Shown: positions 25,667 to 35,406 of the stretch, in pieces
How the letters are laid out: the number at the start of each line of letters is the position of its first letter
Position numbering within the stretch: the stretch's first letter is position 1
Source: Allobosea sp.
Lineage (GTDB): Bacteria > Pseudomonadota > Alphaproteobacteria > Rhizobiales > Kaistiaceae
Direction: 5' to 3'
DNA: 64,000 nucleotides
NCBI GenBank assembly: GCA_017307955.1
Contig: JAFKFV010000015.1
Location: 233,594 to 297,593 of the forward strand
Notes under the pieces: model-generated
What the model was told of the DNA's origin: nothing
What the model saw: only the letters and a program-made list of their open reading frames with translations
Databases searched by the model: none
Translations under genes and position numbers: made by a program

Positions 25667-27145
25667 ATGCGTCCCCCTCTCCGCACCCTGCTCCAGGCGG
25701 CGCTGCTCGGCGTGCTCGCGCCGTTCGGCCATGCCTTCGCGCAGGGCGTGCCGACGGGCAGCGGTCCCGGCATCGGCTTCGACACGGCCGACGATTTCTC
25801 GACCTTGCGCGGCACGGATCCCGGCCAGCCGGTGGAGATTTCGCCGGTGCAGGGCATCGAGGCGATCGATGTCGGCACGCTGCGCACCACGACGACGGAC
25901 ACGGCCGAGGAGCAGCAGGGCCGCGTCACGCGGCAGGCCGCCGAGCAGCCCGTCACCGGCAACGAGGAAGACGGCGCGACGAAGCGCAAGAAGACGCCAG
26001 ATGCGCGGGACGAGACCGCCTATGATCCGACCGGCATCGCCGTCGGCAGCTTCACGCTGTTTCCGGCGCTGGAGCTCCGCGGCGGCTACACCTCCAACGC
26101 GGCGCAGGTGAGCACAGGCGGTCCTTCGGGCCTCGTGACGCTCGCGCCGGACATCCTCCTGCAGTCGAACTGGGACCGGCACGATTTCCAGTTCCGCCTG
26201 AAGGGCGCCTACGAATATTTCACCGACACCACCGTCTCGCCCGACCCCTATCTCTATGTCGAGGCCAATGGCCGGATCGATCTGCCGCGGGACTGGGCGC
26301 TGCGCCTCAAGGCCGACTACACCTACGACACGCAGTCGACCAACCAGCTCGGCTATCCGGGCAATGTCGACAACCCGCCGGGCGTCAGCACCTATGACGG
26401 CGGCGCGACGCTGGACGGCTCGGTCGGCAACACGACCCTGCAGCTGCGCGGCACCGCGACCTATACCGGCTATGACCCGGTCGAGGTCGGCGACATCACC
26501 GTCACGCAGGCCTATCTCGACAACACGCTCGTCAACGGCGCCGTCCGCGTCGGCTACAAGGTCTCGCCGACGCTGGCGCCCTTCGTCGAGGCCGAGCTGT
26601 CCTCGCGCATCTTCAACCGCCCGACCGATCCGCTCGGCTATAGCCGCAATTCCAACGGCATCACGCTGCGCGGCGGCCTCGCCTATTCGGCCGATCCGAT
26701 CCTGAAGGGCGAGATCGCGCTCGGCTGGCGGCATCAGCAATATGTCGATTCGCAGTTCGATTCCTTCGACCTGCCGACGCTCGACGCCTCGCTGATCTGG
26801 TCGCCGACGCCGCTGACTGAGGTCGCGCTGCTGGCTGCGACCTATGTCGATCCCGCCTATGACATCAATGCGTCGAGCACGATCGTCTACGATCTCGGGC
26901 TGCAGATTCAGCGCTATATCCGCCGCAACTTCACGCTCGAGGCGGATCTCGGCTACCAGTACCAGCACTATCTCGATTTCGACGTGAACCAGGTGACCTA
27001 CGAGGCGGCGCTGCAGGGCACATGGAAGCTGAACCGCGAGGCCTGGCTGGTCGGCCGGCTGCAGCAGGAATATTTCCAGAGCGCCAGCGACGGCGGCTCC
27101 TATCCGACCACGACCGCGACGATCGGCCTGCGGCTGCAGCGCTGA
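25667..27145 (+). CDS. Outer-membrane beta-barrel protein
   Basis: A 492-residue protein with a signal peptide (residues 1-26, ending GHAFAQG), a ~100-residue low-complexity acidic/Thr-rich linker, then a barrel made of alternating strands with aromatic girdles (ELRGGYTSNA, AYEYFTDTTVSPDPYLYVEANG, ALRLKADYTYDTQS..., ATYVDPAYDIN, DLGYQYQHYLDFD). It ends ATIGLRLQR, close to but not a canonical C-terminal Phe. It belongs to the large group annotated outer membrane beta-barrel (BBP2-like) in Alphaproteobacteria, often near polysaccharide export genes; the exact role is unknown. Confidence 0.8.
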   Translation: MRPPLRTLLQAALLGVLAPFGHAFAQGVPTGSGPGIGFDTADDFSTLRGTDPGQPVEISPVQGIEAIDVGTLRTTTTDTAEEQQGRVTRQAAEQPVTGNEEDGATKRKKTPDARDETAYDPTGIAVGSFTLFPALELRGGYTSNAAQVSTGGPSGLVTLAPDILLQSNWDRHDFQFRLKGAYEYFTDTTVSPDPYLYVEANGRIDLPRDWALRLKADYTYDTQSTNQLGYPGNVDNPPGVSTYDGGATLDGSVGNTTLQLRGTATYTGYDPVEVGDITVTQAYLDNTLVNGAVRVGYKVSPTLAPFVEAELSSRIFNRPTDPLGYSRNSNGITLRGGLAYSADPILKGEIALGWRHQQYVDSQFDSFDLPTLDASLIWSPTPLTEVALLAATYVDPAYDINASSTIVYDLGLQIQRYIRRNFTLEADLGYQYQHYLDFDVNQVTYEAALQGTWKLNREAWLVGRLQQEYFQSASDGGSYPTTTATIGLRLQR

Positions 27146-27239
27146 GGAAGCGTTCGCGACGGCGCATTCCTTTCGCGATGCTTTCCGATGCTTTGCCGTG
27201 TCATCAAGCGGACATGATCCTTCGCCATGCTTCTGCATC

Positions 27240-27785
27240 ATGGCTTTCAACCATCGCAAGACCATCACCTTCCGCCTCGCGCAGACGGCACGCGCCGCCC
27301 GCGGCCGCTCCGGCATGCATCTGGTCAGGATCGGTCTCCATCCTGGCCAGGAAAGCGTCCTGAAGGCGCTGGCCGAGCAGGACGGGCTGTCGATGAGCCA
27401 GTTGGCGCAGACCCTCTCGGTGCAGCCGCCGACCGTCACCAAGATGGTGAGCCGGCTTGCGGCGCAGGGCTATGTCGAGCGCCGCGCCTCCAAGGGCGAC
27501 GGCCGTCAGGCGCATGTCTTCCTGACCGCGCAGGGCAACGAGACGATCGCCGATGTCGATCGCGGCTGGAAGCGCCTCGAGAAGGAAGCCCTCGCCGGCA
27601 TCGACGAGAAGGACGTGAAGCGGCTGCGCAAGCTGCTGCGCCAGATCGAGAAGAACCTCTCGGCGAGCATCGACGAGCCGGAAGAGCCCGCCGAGGACGA
27701 GAGCGAGGATCAGGTTGACACGTCCGGCCGCGGCGCCGAGACTGCCGAGACCGAAGCTGCCCGCGCCGAGGCCGAGCCGGCCTGA
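27240..27785 (+). CDS. MarR family transcriptional regulator with long acidic tail
   Basis: A 181-residue regulator. The winged helix-turn-helix is clear (LSMSQLAQTLSVQPPTVTKMVSRLAAQGYVERR, then ASKGDGRQAHVFLTAQG). ATG 27240 is taken as start because the sequence upstream (from GTG 27198) is Cys/Ser-rich and unlike the family; no strong ribosome-binding site marks either. The last ~45 residues are strongly acidic (EEPAEDESEDQ...AETAETEAARAEAEP), which is not typical of MarR proteins. It precedes the MFS gene on the same strand by 140 bp and may control it. Confidence 0.85.
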   Translation: MAFNHRKTITFRLAQTARAARGRSGMHLVRIGLHPGQESVLKALAEQDGLSMSQLAQTLSVQPPTVTKMVSRLAAQGYVERRASKGDGRQAHVFLTAQGNETIADVDRGWKRLEKEALAGIDEKDVKRLRKLLRQIEKNLSASIDEPEEPAEDESEDQVDTSGRGAETAETEAARAEAEPA

Positions 27786-27926
27786 GCCATTGCCGAAGGG
27801 CATGGCCCGCATGCGCCGAAGGCGCGTGCATAAGCTCCGGCTCCGACCTATAAGGGGGCGAAGCAGCGCGGCGGCATCCCCGGCCGCCCGCCAAAGTGCG
27901 CGGCTTTCGCGCCAGCCGGTTCCCGA

Positions 27927-29135
27927 GTGCCCGCCTCCCGCAACATCCCCGCCCGCGGCTTCGTCGCCCTTGCGATCATGGTCGCGCTGCTGAACAGCAC
28001 CGCGTCCTCGCCGCTCTATGCCGTCTATCGCGAGCTGTGGTCGCTCGACACCTTCACGATCAGCGCCGTCTTCGCGACCTATGCCGGCGGCACGCTGCTG
28101 GCACTCCTCGTTCTCGGGCGGCTCTCCGACCGCCTGCCCGACCGGCGCATCGTCATCTGCGGCGCCCTGCTGCTGGTCATCGCCGGCTCGCTGGTCTTCG
28201 GCACGGCGTCCGACCTCGAACATCTCTTTCTCGGCCGCTTCCTCGCCGGTGCCGGCACCGGCGGCGTTGCGGGAACGGCGAGCGCGGCGCTGCTGGAGCT
28301 TGATCCGAAGCTCGACGCCCGCCGCTCGGCGACGCTCGCGACCTCGGTCTTCACCCTCGCCTGCGCGCTCGGGCCGGTCATCACCTCCGCCTGCCTCGCG
28401 CTCGACCTCGATCCGCTCCGCCTGCCCTTCCTGATCGTGGCCGGGCTGTCGCTGGTCGCGCTTGTCGGCCTCGTCACGGTGCCGTTCCCGGCGCGGCGGA
28501 GCGCCGGCTCGCCAGCAATCGCGGCCACCGCGGCCGACGGGTCGGCGCCGCCGCCGCGCATCGCCGGCTTCGCCATCGCCGCCGCGGCGGTGTTCATCGC
28601 CTGGGCGGTCGGCTCCTGCTTCGCCGCGCTCGGCCCGAGCTTCGTGCGCGATCTCCTCGGTGCGCGCTCGGTCGCGACGGCCGGGCTGATCGTCACCGTC
28701 TTCCAGTTCGTCGGCGGCATCAGCCAGATGGGCTTCGGTAGCGTCGCCTCGCCGAAGGCACTGGTCATCGGCAGCGCCATCGTCGCCGCGGCCATGGCGC
28801 TCTGCGCGCTGGCGATCGAGCTCGCCGCCCCTGCCCTCTTCGTCGCCGGCACCGTGCTGGTCGGCATCGGCTATGGCGCTGCCTTCGTCGGCGCCGCCGG
28901 CGTCGTCAACCGCGTCGCGCCGCCCGATCGCCGCGCCACCTATGTCTCGGCCTTCTATGTGACGGCCTATCTCTCGAACAGCCTGCCGGTGCTGCTGCTC
29001 GGCCGCCTCTCGGACATGATCGGCCTCGCCAACGCCTTCGTGGCTCTCACCGGTTTCGCGGTCGTCGCGGTGCTGGTGCTGCTGCCGGCAGCCCACGCGG
29101 TCCTGAAACCCTTCGCGCGCCGCCCGGCGATGTGA
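27927..29135 (+). CDS. MFS transporter
   Basis: A 402-residue inner-membrane carrier with 12 predicted helices. The intracellular loop 2-3 signature is LLVLGRLSDRLPDRRIVICGAL, and a second copy of the motif occurs in the second half (VLLLGRLSDMIGLANAFV). It starts at GTG 27927. The substrate cannot be read from the sequence; neighbouring MarR gene upstream and convergent TetR gene downstream suggest drug or metabolite efflux. Confidence 0.87.
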   Translation: MPASRNIPARGFVALAIMVALLNSTASSPLYAVYRELWSLDTFTISAVFATYAGGTLLALLVLGRLSDRLPDRRIVICGALLLVIAGSLVFGTASDLEHLFLGRFLAGAGTGGVAGTASAALLELDPKLDARRSATLATSVFTLACALGPVITSACLALDLDPLRLPFLIVAGLSLVALVGLVTVPFPARRSAGSPAIAATAADGSAPPPRIAGFAIAAAAVFIAWAVGSCFAALGPSFVRDLLGARSVATAGLIVTVFQFVGGISQMGFGSVASPKALVIGSAIVAAAMALCALAIELAAPALFVAGTVLVGIGYGAAFVGAAGVVNRVAPPDRRATYVSAFYVTAYLSNSLPVLLLGRLSDMIGLANAFVALTGFAVVAVLVLLPAAHAVLKPFARRPAM

Positions 29136-29138
29136 GCC

Positions 29139-29750
29139 TCAGGCGGTTTCGGCCGGGCAGCCGAGGATGCGGTCGAGCGTCGCGAAGATGCGGCCGATCT
29201 CCGCCTCGGTCAGCGGGTTGGCGTCGAAGAGCTGCAGGCAGCGCAACCCTTCCACCACGAGGAAGGCGATCATCGCGATCTCGGGCTCCTGCGCCCGGCG
29301 TAGGCACGCCGCGACCCGCTCATTGTGCTGGCGGATCGGCTCCAGAAGCTCCGGCGTCTCGGCCATGGCGGCGAGGAAGCCCTGCGCGCCGCCGGGCTTG
29401 GCGACCGGGGTGACGAGGAACGCCCGCATCATCCGCAGCGCGACGCCGTCGCCGTCGCCATCGGCCTCGCAGGACGTGATTCCGGCGGCCTCGGCGACCG
29501 TCTCCAGATGCCGCTCGACGATCGCCTTGATCAGAGACGCTTTCGTCGGAAAGTGATATAGTAGGCCGCCCTTCGAGACGCCGGCCCGCTCGGCGACGGC
29601 ATCCAGCGACAGATGGGCCGGTCCGACCGCGTGAGCGACGGCCGTCGCTGCTTCCATGATCCGCTCGCGGGTCGCCCCGCGCGGTGGTTTCGGGCTCTGT
29701 TCCAGGTCCACGCCTTCTCCTCGGCCGACGACCTGTTGCCGTTCGGCCAT
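29139..29750 (-). CDS. TetR family transcriptional regulator of the RND efflux operon
   Basis: A 203-residue repressor. The TetR helix-turn-helix is LSLDAVAERAGVSKGGLLYHFPTKASLIKAIVERH (about residues 45-80); the C-terminal ligand domain resembles the TetR_C group with VVEGLRCLQLFDANPL. ATG 29750 is chosen over TTG 29762. It is divergent from the RND operon; an exact palindromic operator lies in the 171-bp gap, so it most likely represses the pump and itself. Confidence 0.9.
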   Translation of the reverse strand: MAERQQVVGRGEGVDLEQSPKPPRGATRERIMEAATAVAHAVGPAHLSLDAVAERAGVSKGGLLYHFPTKASLIKAIVERHLETVAEAAGITSCEADGDGDGVALRMMRAFLVTPVAKPGGAQGFLAAMAETPELLEPIRQHNERVAACLRRAQEPEIAMIAFLVVEGLRCLQLFDANPLTEAEIGRIFATLDRILGCPAETA

Positions 29751-29794
29751 TGAGCCGCGCAAAGCGATCTATTGCGGCGCAGCATATTGACTTG

Positions 29795-29808
29795 ACCGTC
29801 CAGACGGT
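29795..29808. promoter_or_regulatory. TetR-type operator ACCGTC-CA-GACGGT
   Basis: Exact 6-bp inverted arms around a 2-bp centre, overlapping the end of a TTGACC hexamer (29792-29797), in the region between tetR and the RND operon. The layout matches the AcrR-like repressor sites known from RND pumps (palindrome over the -35 region). Confidence 0.65.
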
Positions 29809-29921
29809 ACACTCTTTCTCGATGCCCGATCAAGCGGCGACTGCGATGCTGCGCGCCTGCGCCGCATGAGGGGCCGCCCGAGAGGCACAGGCTGGGCAAA
29901 GCCCGAAACTTGGATTCCGTC

Positions 29922-31121
29922 ATGCTGAGTAAGGTCCTGCGGATCGTCATCGCTTTCGTCCTGCTCATCGTCGTCGTCGTCATCTGCGGCGCGCTGATCG
30001 GGCTGAACATGTTCTCCGACAAGGCAATGGCGCAGTTCTTCGCCAACATGCCGCGGCCGGTCATCACGGTCTCCGCCGTCGAGGTGAAGCCGACGACCTG
30101 GAGCCCCGGCATCAACGCCGTCGGCACGGTCGCGGCCTCGCAGGGCGTCGACGTCGCCGTCCAGGCGGGCGGCATCGTCGAGAAGATCCTCTTCAAGGCC
30201 AATGACAAGGTCGAGGCCGGCCAGCTGCTGGTGCAGATCGACGACGCCGTCGAGCGCGCCAATCTCGGCTCCGCGCAGACCTCGGTCGCCGTCGCCCAGG
30301 AGGCGCTGACCCGCGCGCAGCAGCTGCTCGACCGCAAGGTCGGCACGGTCGCCGCGCTGCAGGACGCGCAGAACAATCTCGACAAGGCCAAGGGCACGCT
30401 GCAGCAGCTCGAGGCGAATATCGACCAGAAGGCCGTGAAGGCGCCGTTCGCCGGCACGATCGGCATCGCGAAGATCGATGTCGGCCAGTATGTCCAGCCC
30501 GCGACCGTCATCGCCACGCTGCAGAATCTCGACACGATGAAGGTCAATTTCACCGTGCCGGAGCAGCAGCTCGGCGCGCTCAAGATCGGCCAGAGCGTGC
30601 AGTTCGGCATGGAATCCGGCAACTTGCCCTACAAGGGCGCGATCACCGGCATCGATCCGAAGATCGACCCGGCCTCGCGCCTCGTCAGCGTCCAGGCGGA
30701 GGTGTCCAATTCCGACGGCGCCCTGCGCCCCGGCATGTTCATCCATGTCCGCATCGAGCTGCCGGTCGAGACCGACGTGATCGCGCTGCCGCAGACCGCC
30801 GTCACGATCAGCCTCTACGGCACCTATGTCTATGTGATCGAGAAGGCGCCGCCGCCGGCCGCCAAGCCCGCCGACGCGAATGCCGGAGCCGCCGCCGCGC
30901 AGCCCGCGCCGCCGCCGCCGGAATTCGTTGCCAAGCAGGTCTTCGTCCAGACCGGCCGCCGTTCGGGCGACACGATCGAGATCATCAAGGGCGTGACGCC
31001 CGGCGAGCTGATCGCGACGTCCGGCCAGAACAAGCTCTCGCCCGGCAGCCCCGTCGCCATCGACAAGGATGGTGAGCCGCCCGAGGGCGCCGTGCAGCCC
31101 GCTGGAGCGGTGCAGCCATGA
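29922..31121 (+). CDS. RND efflux periplasmic adaptor subunit (membrane fusion protein)
   Basis: A 399-residue AcrA/MexE-like protein: an N-terminal membrane anchor (residues 5-30), barrel-sandwich lipoyl half motifs (GVDVAVQAGGIVEKILFKANDKVEAGQLLVQID), a coiled-coil hairpin (residues ~95-150), and beta-barrel domain (VNFTVPEQQLGALKIGQ). A Pro/Ala-rich insert occurs near residues 305-325. The start at ATG 29922 is preferred to an upstream TTG. The last four bases overlap the pump gene (ATGA). Confidence 0.92.
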   Translation: MLSKVLRIVIAFVLLIVVVVICGALIGLNMFSDKAMAQFFANMPRPVITVSAVEVKPTTWSPGINAVGTVAASQGVDVAVQAGGIVEKILFKANDKVEAGQLLVQIDDAVERANLGSAQTSVAVAQEALTRAQQLLDRKVGTVAALQDAQNNLDKAKGTLQQLEANIDQKAVKAPFAGTIGIAKIDVGQYVQPATVIATLQNLDTMKVNFTVPEQQLGALKIGQSVQFGMESGNLPYKGAITGIDPKIDPASRLVSVQAEVSNSDGALRPGMFIHVRIELPVETDVIALPQTAVTISLYGTYVYVIEKAPPPAAKPADANAGAAAAQPAPPPPEFVAKQVFVQTGRRSGDTIEIIKGVTPGELIATSGQNKLSPGSPVAIDKDGEPPEGAVQPAGAVQP

Positions 31122-34100
31122 ATTTCTCCGAGATCTTCATCCGCCGGCCGGTCCTCTCGACGGTCGTCAGCTTCCTGATCCTGCTGCTCGGCGCGCAGGG
31201 CATCCTCTCGATGTCCATCCGCCAGTATCCCAAGGTCGACGAGACCGTGATCACGGTCACGACGGCCTATCCGGGCGCCAGCTCGGACGTGATCCAGGGC
31301 TTCATCACCGCGACCATCACCAAGTCGGTCTCCGCGGCCGAGGGCGTCGACTATGTGACCTCCTCCTCGGCGCTCGGCCTCTCGACGGTGTCGGTGCACA
31401 TGCGCCTCAACACTGATCCGGACAAGGCGCTGACCGAGGTCATCGCCAAGGTCCAGCAGGTGCGCGGCGAATTGCCGACCGAAGCCAAGGACCCGGTGAT
31501 CCAGAAGGGCACCGGCTTCACCTTCGCGCTCATGTATCTCGCCGCCCGCAGCGAGACCATGAACACGCAGCAGCTGACCGACTACCTGATCCGCGTCATC
31601 CAGCCCCGCTTCGCGACCGTCAACGGCGTCGCCAATGCCGAGGTCCTGGGCGCGCAGGAATTCGCGATGCGCGTCTGGCTCGACCCGATGGCCATGGCCT
31701 CGCGCCAGGTCACGGCGACCGACGTGCTGACCGCGATCCAGAGCTCGAACTTCCTCTCCGCCCCCGGCAAGACGAAGAACGACTACTACGCCTATTCGAT
31801 CGAGGCGAAGACGACGCTGCAGGACGCCGACACCTTCGGCGCGCTGCCGATCCGCACCAATGGCGACGAGGTCGTTCGGCTTCGCGACGTCGCGCGGGTC
31901 GAACTCGCGGCCGCGTCGAATGACACGCGCGTGCGCTTCAACGGCGAGGAAGGCGTGTTCCTCGGCATCTACCAGACGCCGTCGGCCAACCCGCTCGACG
32001 TCTCGGCCGGCGTCCGCGCCGAGCTGCCGCTGATCCAGTCCTCGCTGCCGGCGGGCATGACGATCGACCTCGTCTATGATTCGACCGAGGCCATCAGCGC
32101 CTCGATCGAGGAGGTGCTGCACACGATCCTCGAGGCGGCGCTCATCGTCGTCGTGGTCATCCTCCTGTTCCTCGGCTCGTTCCGCTCGGTCATCATCCCG
32201 ATCGTCACGATTCCGCTGTCGCTGGTCGGCGTCTGCTTCCTGCTCTGGGCGCTCGGCTATTCGCTGAACACGCTGACGCTGCTCGCGATGGTGCTCGCCA
32301 TCGGCCTCGTGGTCGACGACGCGATCGTGGTGGTGGAGAACATCCACCGCCATATCGAGGAGGGCCTGAAGCCGATGAAGGCGGCCATCGTCGGCATGCA
32401 GGAGATTTTCTCGGCCGTCGTGTCGATGACGATCACGCTCGCCGCCGTCTATGCACCGATCGCCTTCACGCAGGGTGTCACCGGCGCGCTGTTCCGCGAG
32501 TTCGCGCTGACGCTCGCCGGCGCGGTCATCATCTCCGGCTTCGTCGCGGTCACGGTCGCGCCGATGATGGCGGCCAGGCTGCTGAAGCCCGGTGGCGGCC
32601 GCATCCAGAAGTTCATCGACCATGTCTTCGAGGCTTTCGCCGGCTGGTATGCCCGCCGCCTCGAGGGCTCGCTCAAGGTCCGCCCGATCACGCTGATGAT
32701 CGTCGCGGTGGTGCTCGGCACCGTCGTGTTCCTGTTCATGAACACGACCTCGGAGCTCGCCCCCGAGGAAGACCAGGGCGCGATGTTCGCGGTGATCAAC
32801 GCGCCGCAATATGCGACCGTCGATTACACCCAGCATTATGTCGACCAGATCGCCGACCGGACCAAGGACATCGCCGAGCGCGACGCCCTGTTCTCGATCG
32901 CCGGCTCCGGCGGCGCCAACTCCGCCTTCTCCGGCATGGTGCTGAAGCCCTGGGACCAGCGCACGCGCTCGCAGGCGCAGGTTCAGCAGGACTTCCAGGG
33001 CCGCCTCGACAAGGTCGCCGGCGTCCAGGCCTTCGCCTTCGGCGTGCCCTCGCTGCCAGGCACCGGCGGCGGGTTGCCGATCCAGATGGTGATCCAGTCG
33101 ACCGCGTCGGCCGACCGCGTCTACGAGGTCGCCGAGCAGATCAAGAACAAGGCCCAGGCCTCGGGCAAGTTCATCGTCGTGCAGAACTCGGTCTCGTTCG
33201 ACACGCCGAAGGTCAACCTGACGATCGACCGTGCCCGCGCCGCCGCGCTCGGCGTCTCGGTTGCCGATATCGGCAACACGCTGACGCTGCTCGTGGGCGA
33301 GAACGGCATCTCGAAATTCGACCGCGAGGCGCGCGCCTACGACATCATCACGCAGGTGCCGCAGCAGTTCCGCAACAATCCCGAAAGCCTCGGCACGTTC
33401 TTCGTCCGCTCGCAGTCCGGCAAGATGGTGCCGCTCTCGGCCGTCGTCTCGGTCTCGACGCAGGGTTCCGCCCCGGCCATCGAGCAGTTCAACCAGCTGA
33501 ACTCGGCGACGCTCTCGGCGCTGCCGGTTCCGAGCGTCACCTCCGGCGCCGGCCTCGCGGCGCTGCAGGAGATCGCCCGCGAGACGATGCCGCAGGGCTT
33601 CTTCATCGAATATGCCGGCCAGTCGCGCACCGAGATCGAGACGGGCAACACGCTGCTCATCGTGTTCGGCCTCGCGATCGTGGTGATCTATCTGGTGCTC
33701 GCGGCGCAGTTCGAGAGCTTCCGCGATCCGCTCATCATCATGATGTCGGTGCCGCTCTCGATCTTTGGCGCGGTGGCGGTGCTGAATGTCTGCTCGCGCA
33801 TGGCCTTCGCCGTGCCGGCGCTTTCGGGAGGCACCATCAACATCTACAGCCAGGTCGGGCTGATCACGCTGGTCGGCCTGATCACCAAGCACGGCATCCT
33901 GATGGTGGAGTTCGCCAACCAGCTGCGCGAGGAGCGCGGGCTCGACAAATATGCGGCGATCATCGAGTCGGCCAAGGTCCGCCTGCGGCCGATCCTGATG
34001 ACCACCGCCGCCATGGTGTTCGGCGTCGTGCCGCTCATCACGGCGGTCGGCGCCGGTGCCAAGGCCCGCTTCGCCATGGGCATCGTGATCGCCGCCGGCA

Positions 34101-34303
34101 TGTCGATCGGCACCGTCTTCACGCTCTTCGTCGTGCCGATGTTCTACACCTATCTCTCGAGCGCCCACCGCAAGCACACGGACGAGGACGACGCGCCGAC
34201 GCCCGCCGCGCCGAACCCGACCGAGAACCGCCTCGCGGACGGCCCGCCGCCGCTGCCGACACCGGAGCCGCCGGCGGGCGGGGTCCCTGCCCCCGCGCAT
34301 TGA
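31118..34303 (+). CDS. RND multidrug efflux permease (AcrB/MdtC family)
   Basis: A 1061-residue proton-driven trimeric pump of the HAE-1 family. FIRRPVLSTVVSFLILLLG is the first helix. The proton-relay Asp-Asp pair lies in AIGLVVDDAIVVVENIHRHIEEG (about residue 405). QFESFRDPLIIMMSVPLSIFGA and GLITLVGLITKHGILMVEFANQLR are the second-half signatures. It has a Pro-rich C-terminal tail. Translationally coupled to the adaptor. No TolC-like outer-membrane gene follows, so the pump must borrow one from elsewhere. Ends before a clear terminator. Confidence 0.95.
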   Translation: MNFSEIFIRRPVLSTVVSFLILLLGAQGILSMSIRQYPKVDETVITVTTAYPGASSDVIQGFITATITKSVSAAEGVDYVTSSSALGLSTVSVHMRLNTDPDKALTEVIAKVQQVRGELPTEAKDPVIQKGTGFTFALMYLAARSETMNTQQLTDYLIRVIQPRFATVNGVANAEVLGAQEFAMRVWLDPMAMASRQVTATDVLTAIQSSNFLSAPGKTKNDYYAYSIEAKTTLQDADTFGALPIRTNGDEVVRLRDVARVELAAASNDTRVRFNGEEGVFLGIYQTPSANPLDVSAGVRAELPLIQSSLPAGMTIDLVYDSTEAISASIEEVLHTILEAALIVVVVILLFLGSFRSVIIPIVTIPLSLVGVCFLLWALGYSLNTLTLLAMVLAIGLVVDDAIVVVENIHRHIEEGLKPMKAAIVGMQEIFSAVVSMTITLAAVYAPIAFTQGVTGALFREFALTLAGAVIISGFVAVTVAPMMAARLLKPGGGRIQKFIDHVFEAFAGWYARRLEGSLKVRPITLMIVAVVLGTVVFLFMNTTSELAPEEDQGAMFAVINAPQYATVDYTQHYVDQIADRTKDIAERDALFSIAGSGGANSAFSGMVLKPWDQRTRSQAQVQQDFQGRLDKVAGVQAFAFGVPSLPGTGGGLPIQMVIQSTASADRVYEVAEQIKNKAQASGKFIVVQNSVSFDTPKVNLTIDRARAAALGVSVADIGNTLTLLVGENGISKFDREARAYDIITQVPQQFRNNPESLGTFFVRSQSGKMVPLSAVVSVSTQGSAPAIEQFNQLNSATLSALPVPSVTSGAGLAALQEIARETMPQGFFIEYAGQSRTEIETGNTLLIVFGLAIVVIYLVLAAQFESFRDPLIIMMSVPLSIFGAVAVLNVCSRMAFAVPALSGGTINIYSQVGLITLVGLITKHGILMVEFANQLREERGLDKYAAIIESAKVRLRPILMTTAAMVFGVVPLITAVGAGAKARFAMGIVIAAGMSIGTVFTLFVVPMFYTYLSSAHRKHTDEDDAPTPAAPNPTENRLADGPPPLPTPEPPAGGVPAPAH

Positions 34304-34326
34304 GCGCGCGAAAGACAACAACAACG

Positions 34327-34356
34327 AAGGCCGGCCTTGCGCCGGCCTTCCTGTTT
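34327..34356 (+). terminator. Intrinsic terminator of the RND operon
   Basis: AAGGCCGGC (34327-34335), loop CTTGC, GCCGGCCTT (34341-34349) gives a perfect 9-bp stem followed by CCTGTTT, 24 bp after the permease stop. Confidence 0.85.
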
Positions 34357-34397
34357 CTGCGACGCTCGCGCTGCATCGTCATCCGAGGACCCAACGC

Positions 34398-35339
34398 ATG
34401 TCGCGACGGCTGATCTCCGCCTTCCTTCTCGCAACCCTCGCCGCCATCCCCATGGCCCGCGCCGACGACACCGCCGCGCTGAAGGCGGCGTCGGCCGCCG
34501 TGCTGGCGCGCCCGGTCGGCGCCACCGAGGAGACGGTGGTGAAGATCCCGCGCGGCGACGCGACGATCGTCGGCACGCTCGAACTGCCGAAGGACGTCCA
34601 GAAGCCGCCGGTCGTTCTGCTCCTGCACGGCTTCACCGGCTCGCGCGACGAGCTGCCGATCAAGGACACCGACGAAGGCGTCTTCTCGCGCACCGCCCGC
34701 CTCCTCGCCGAGCGCGGCGTCGGATCGCTGCGCATCGATTTCACCGGCTCGGGCGAAAGCTCCGGCAAATGGGAGGACGTGACCGCGCAAAGCGAGATCG
34801 CCGACGCCCTCGCCGCCTTCGACTGGCTGAAGGGCCAGACCAATATCGATCCGGAAAAGATCCACGTGCTCGGCTGGAGCCTCGGCGGCCTCGTCGCCGC
34901 CCATGTCGCGGCCGAGCGGCCGGTGGCGAGCGCGACGCTCTGGGCGCCGGCCCAGAACCCCGCCTACAATTTCGCGCATTTCCTCGGCACCGAGGCCGTC
35001 GAGGCGGCGATCGCCGATCCCGACGCGGAGAAGGTGGTCGAGATCAAGCTGCCCTGGGGCGCGACGACCAAGCTGAAGACGGGCTTCTTCAAGTCGCTGA
35101 CGACGGTCGATCCGGTCGCCGCCATCGCAACCTACAAGGGACCGCTGCTCCTGATCGTCGGCACCAAGGATACCGTGGTCACGCCGCAGCCGGCCGGCGG
35201 CGAGATCTTCCTCGCCTATCATGACGGCCCGGAAAAGCTGCTGGTGCTGCCGACCGACCACGCCTTCGACGCCTTCACCGGCCCGGCCACGGTCGACACC
35301 ATGGCCGGCGCCAGCCTCGCCGTCATCGAAGGCATGTGA
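34398..35339 (+). CDS. Alpha/beta hydrolase, secreted
   Basis: A 313-residue hydrolase with a signal peptide (residues 1-22, ending MARADD). The fold's oxyanion loop is LLLHGFTGSRDE, and the nucleophile elbow GWSLGG carries the Ser (about residue 159). The His is probably in PTDHAFDAFTG and the Asp in GTKDTVV. It is of the peptidase S9/serine aminopeptidase-like group (DLAF/FrsA type); substrate unknown. It follows the RND terminator, with its own GAGGA site. Confidence 0.88.
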   Translation: MSRRLISAFLLATLAAIPMARADDTAALKAASAAVLARPVGATEETVVKIPRGDATIVGTLELPKDVQKPPVVLLLHGFTGSRDELPIKDTDEGVFSRTARLLAERGVGSLRIDFTGSGESSGKWEDVTAQSEIADALAAFDWLKGQTNIDPEKIHVLGWSLGGLVAAHVAAERPVASATLWAPAQNPAYNFAHFLGTEAVEAAIADPDAEKVVEIKLPWGATTKLKTGFFKSLTTVDPVAAIATYKGPLLLIVGTKDTVVTPQPAGGEIFLAYHDGPEKLLVLPTDHAFDAFTGPATVDTMAGASLAVIEGM

Positions 35340-35406
35340 TCGACGGGATGTAAGGATTGGCGGGCCGTCAGGCGCGTTCGGCGGCGGCGGCCCGCTTCAA
35401 CTCTGC

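Noticed and set aside
30830..34324. Very long open frame antisense to the RND pump genes
   Set aside because: It is Arg/His/Asp-rich with no domain and mirrors the codon-position GC bias of the real genes on the plus strand; typical shadow in a GC-rich genome.
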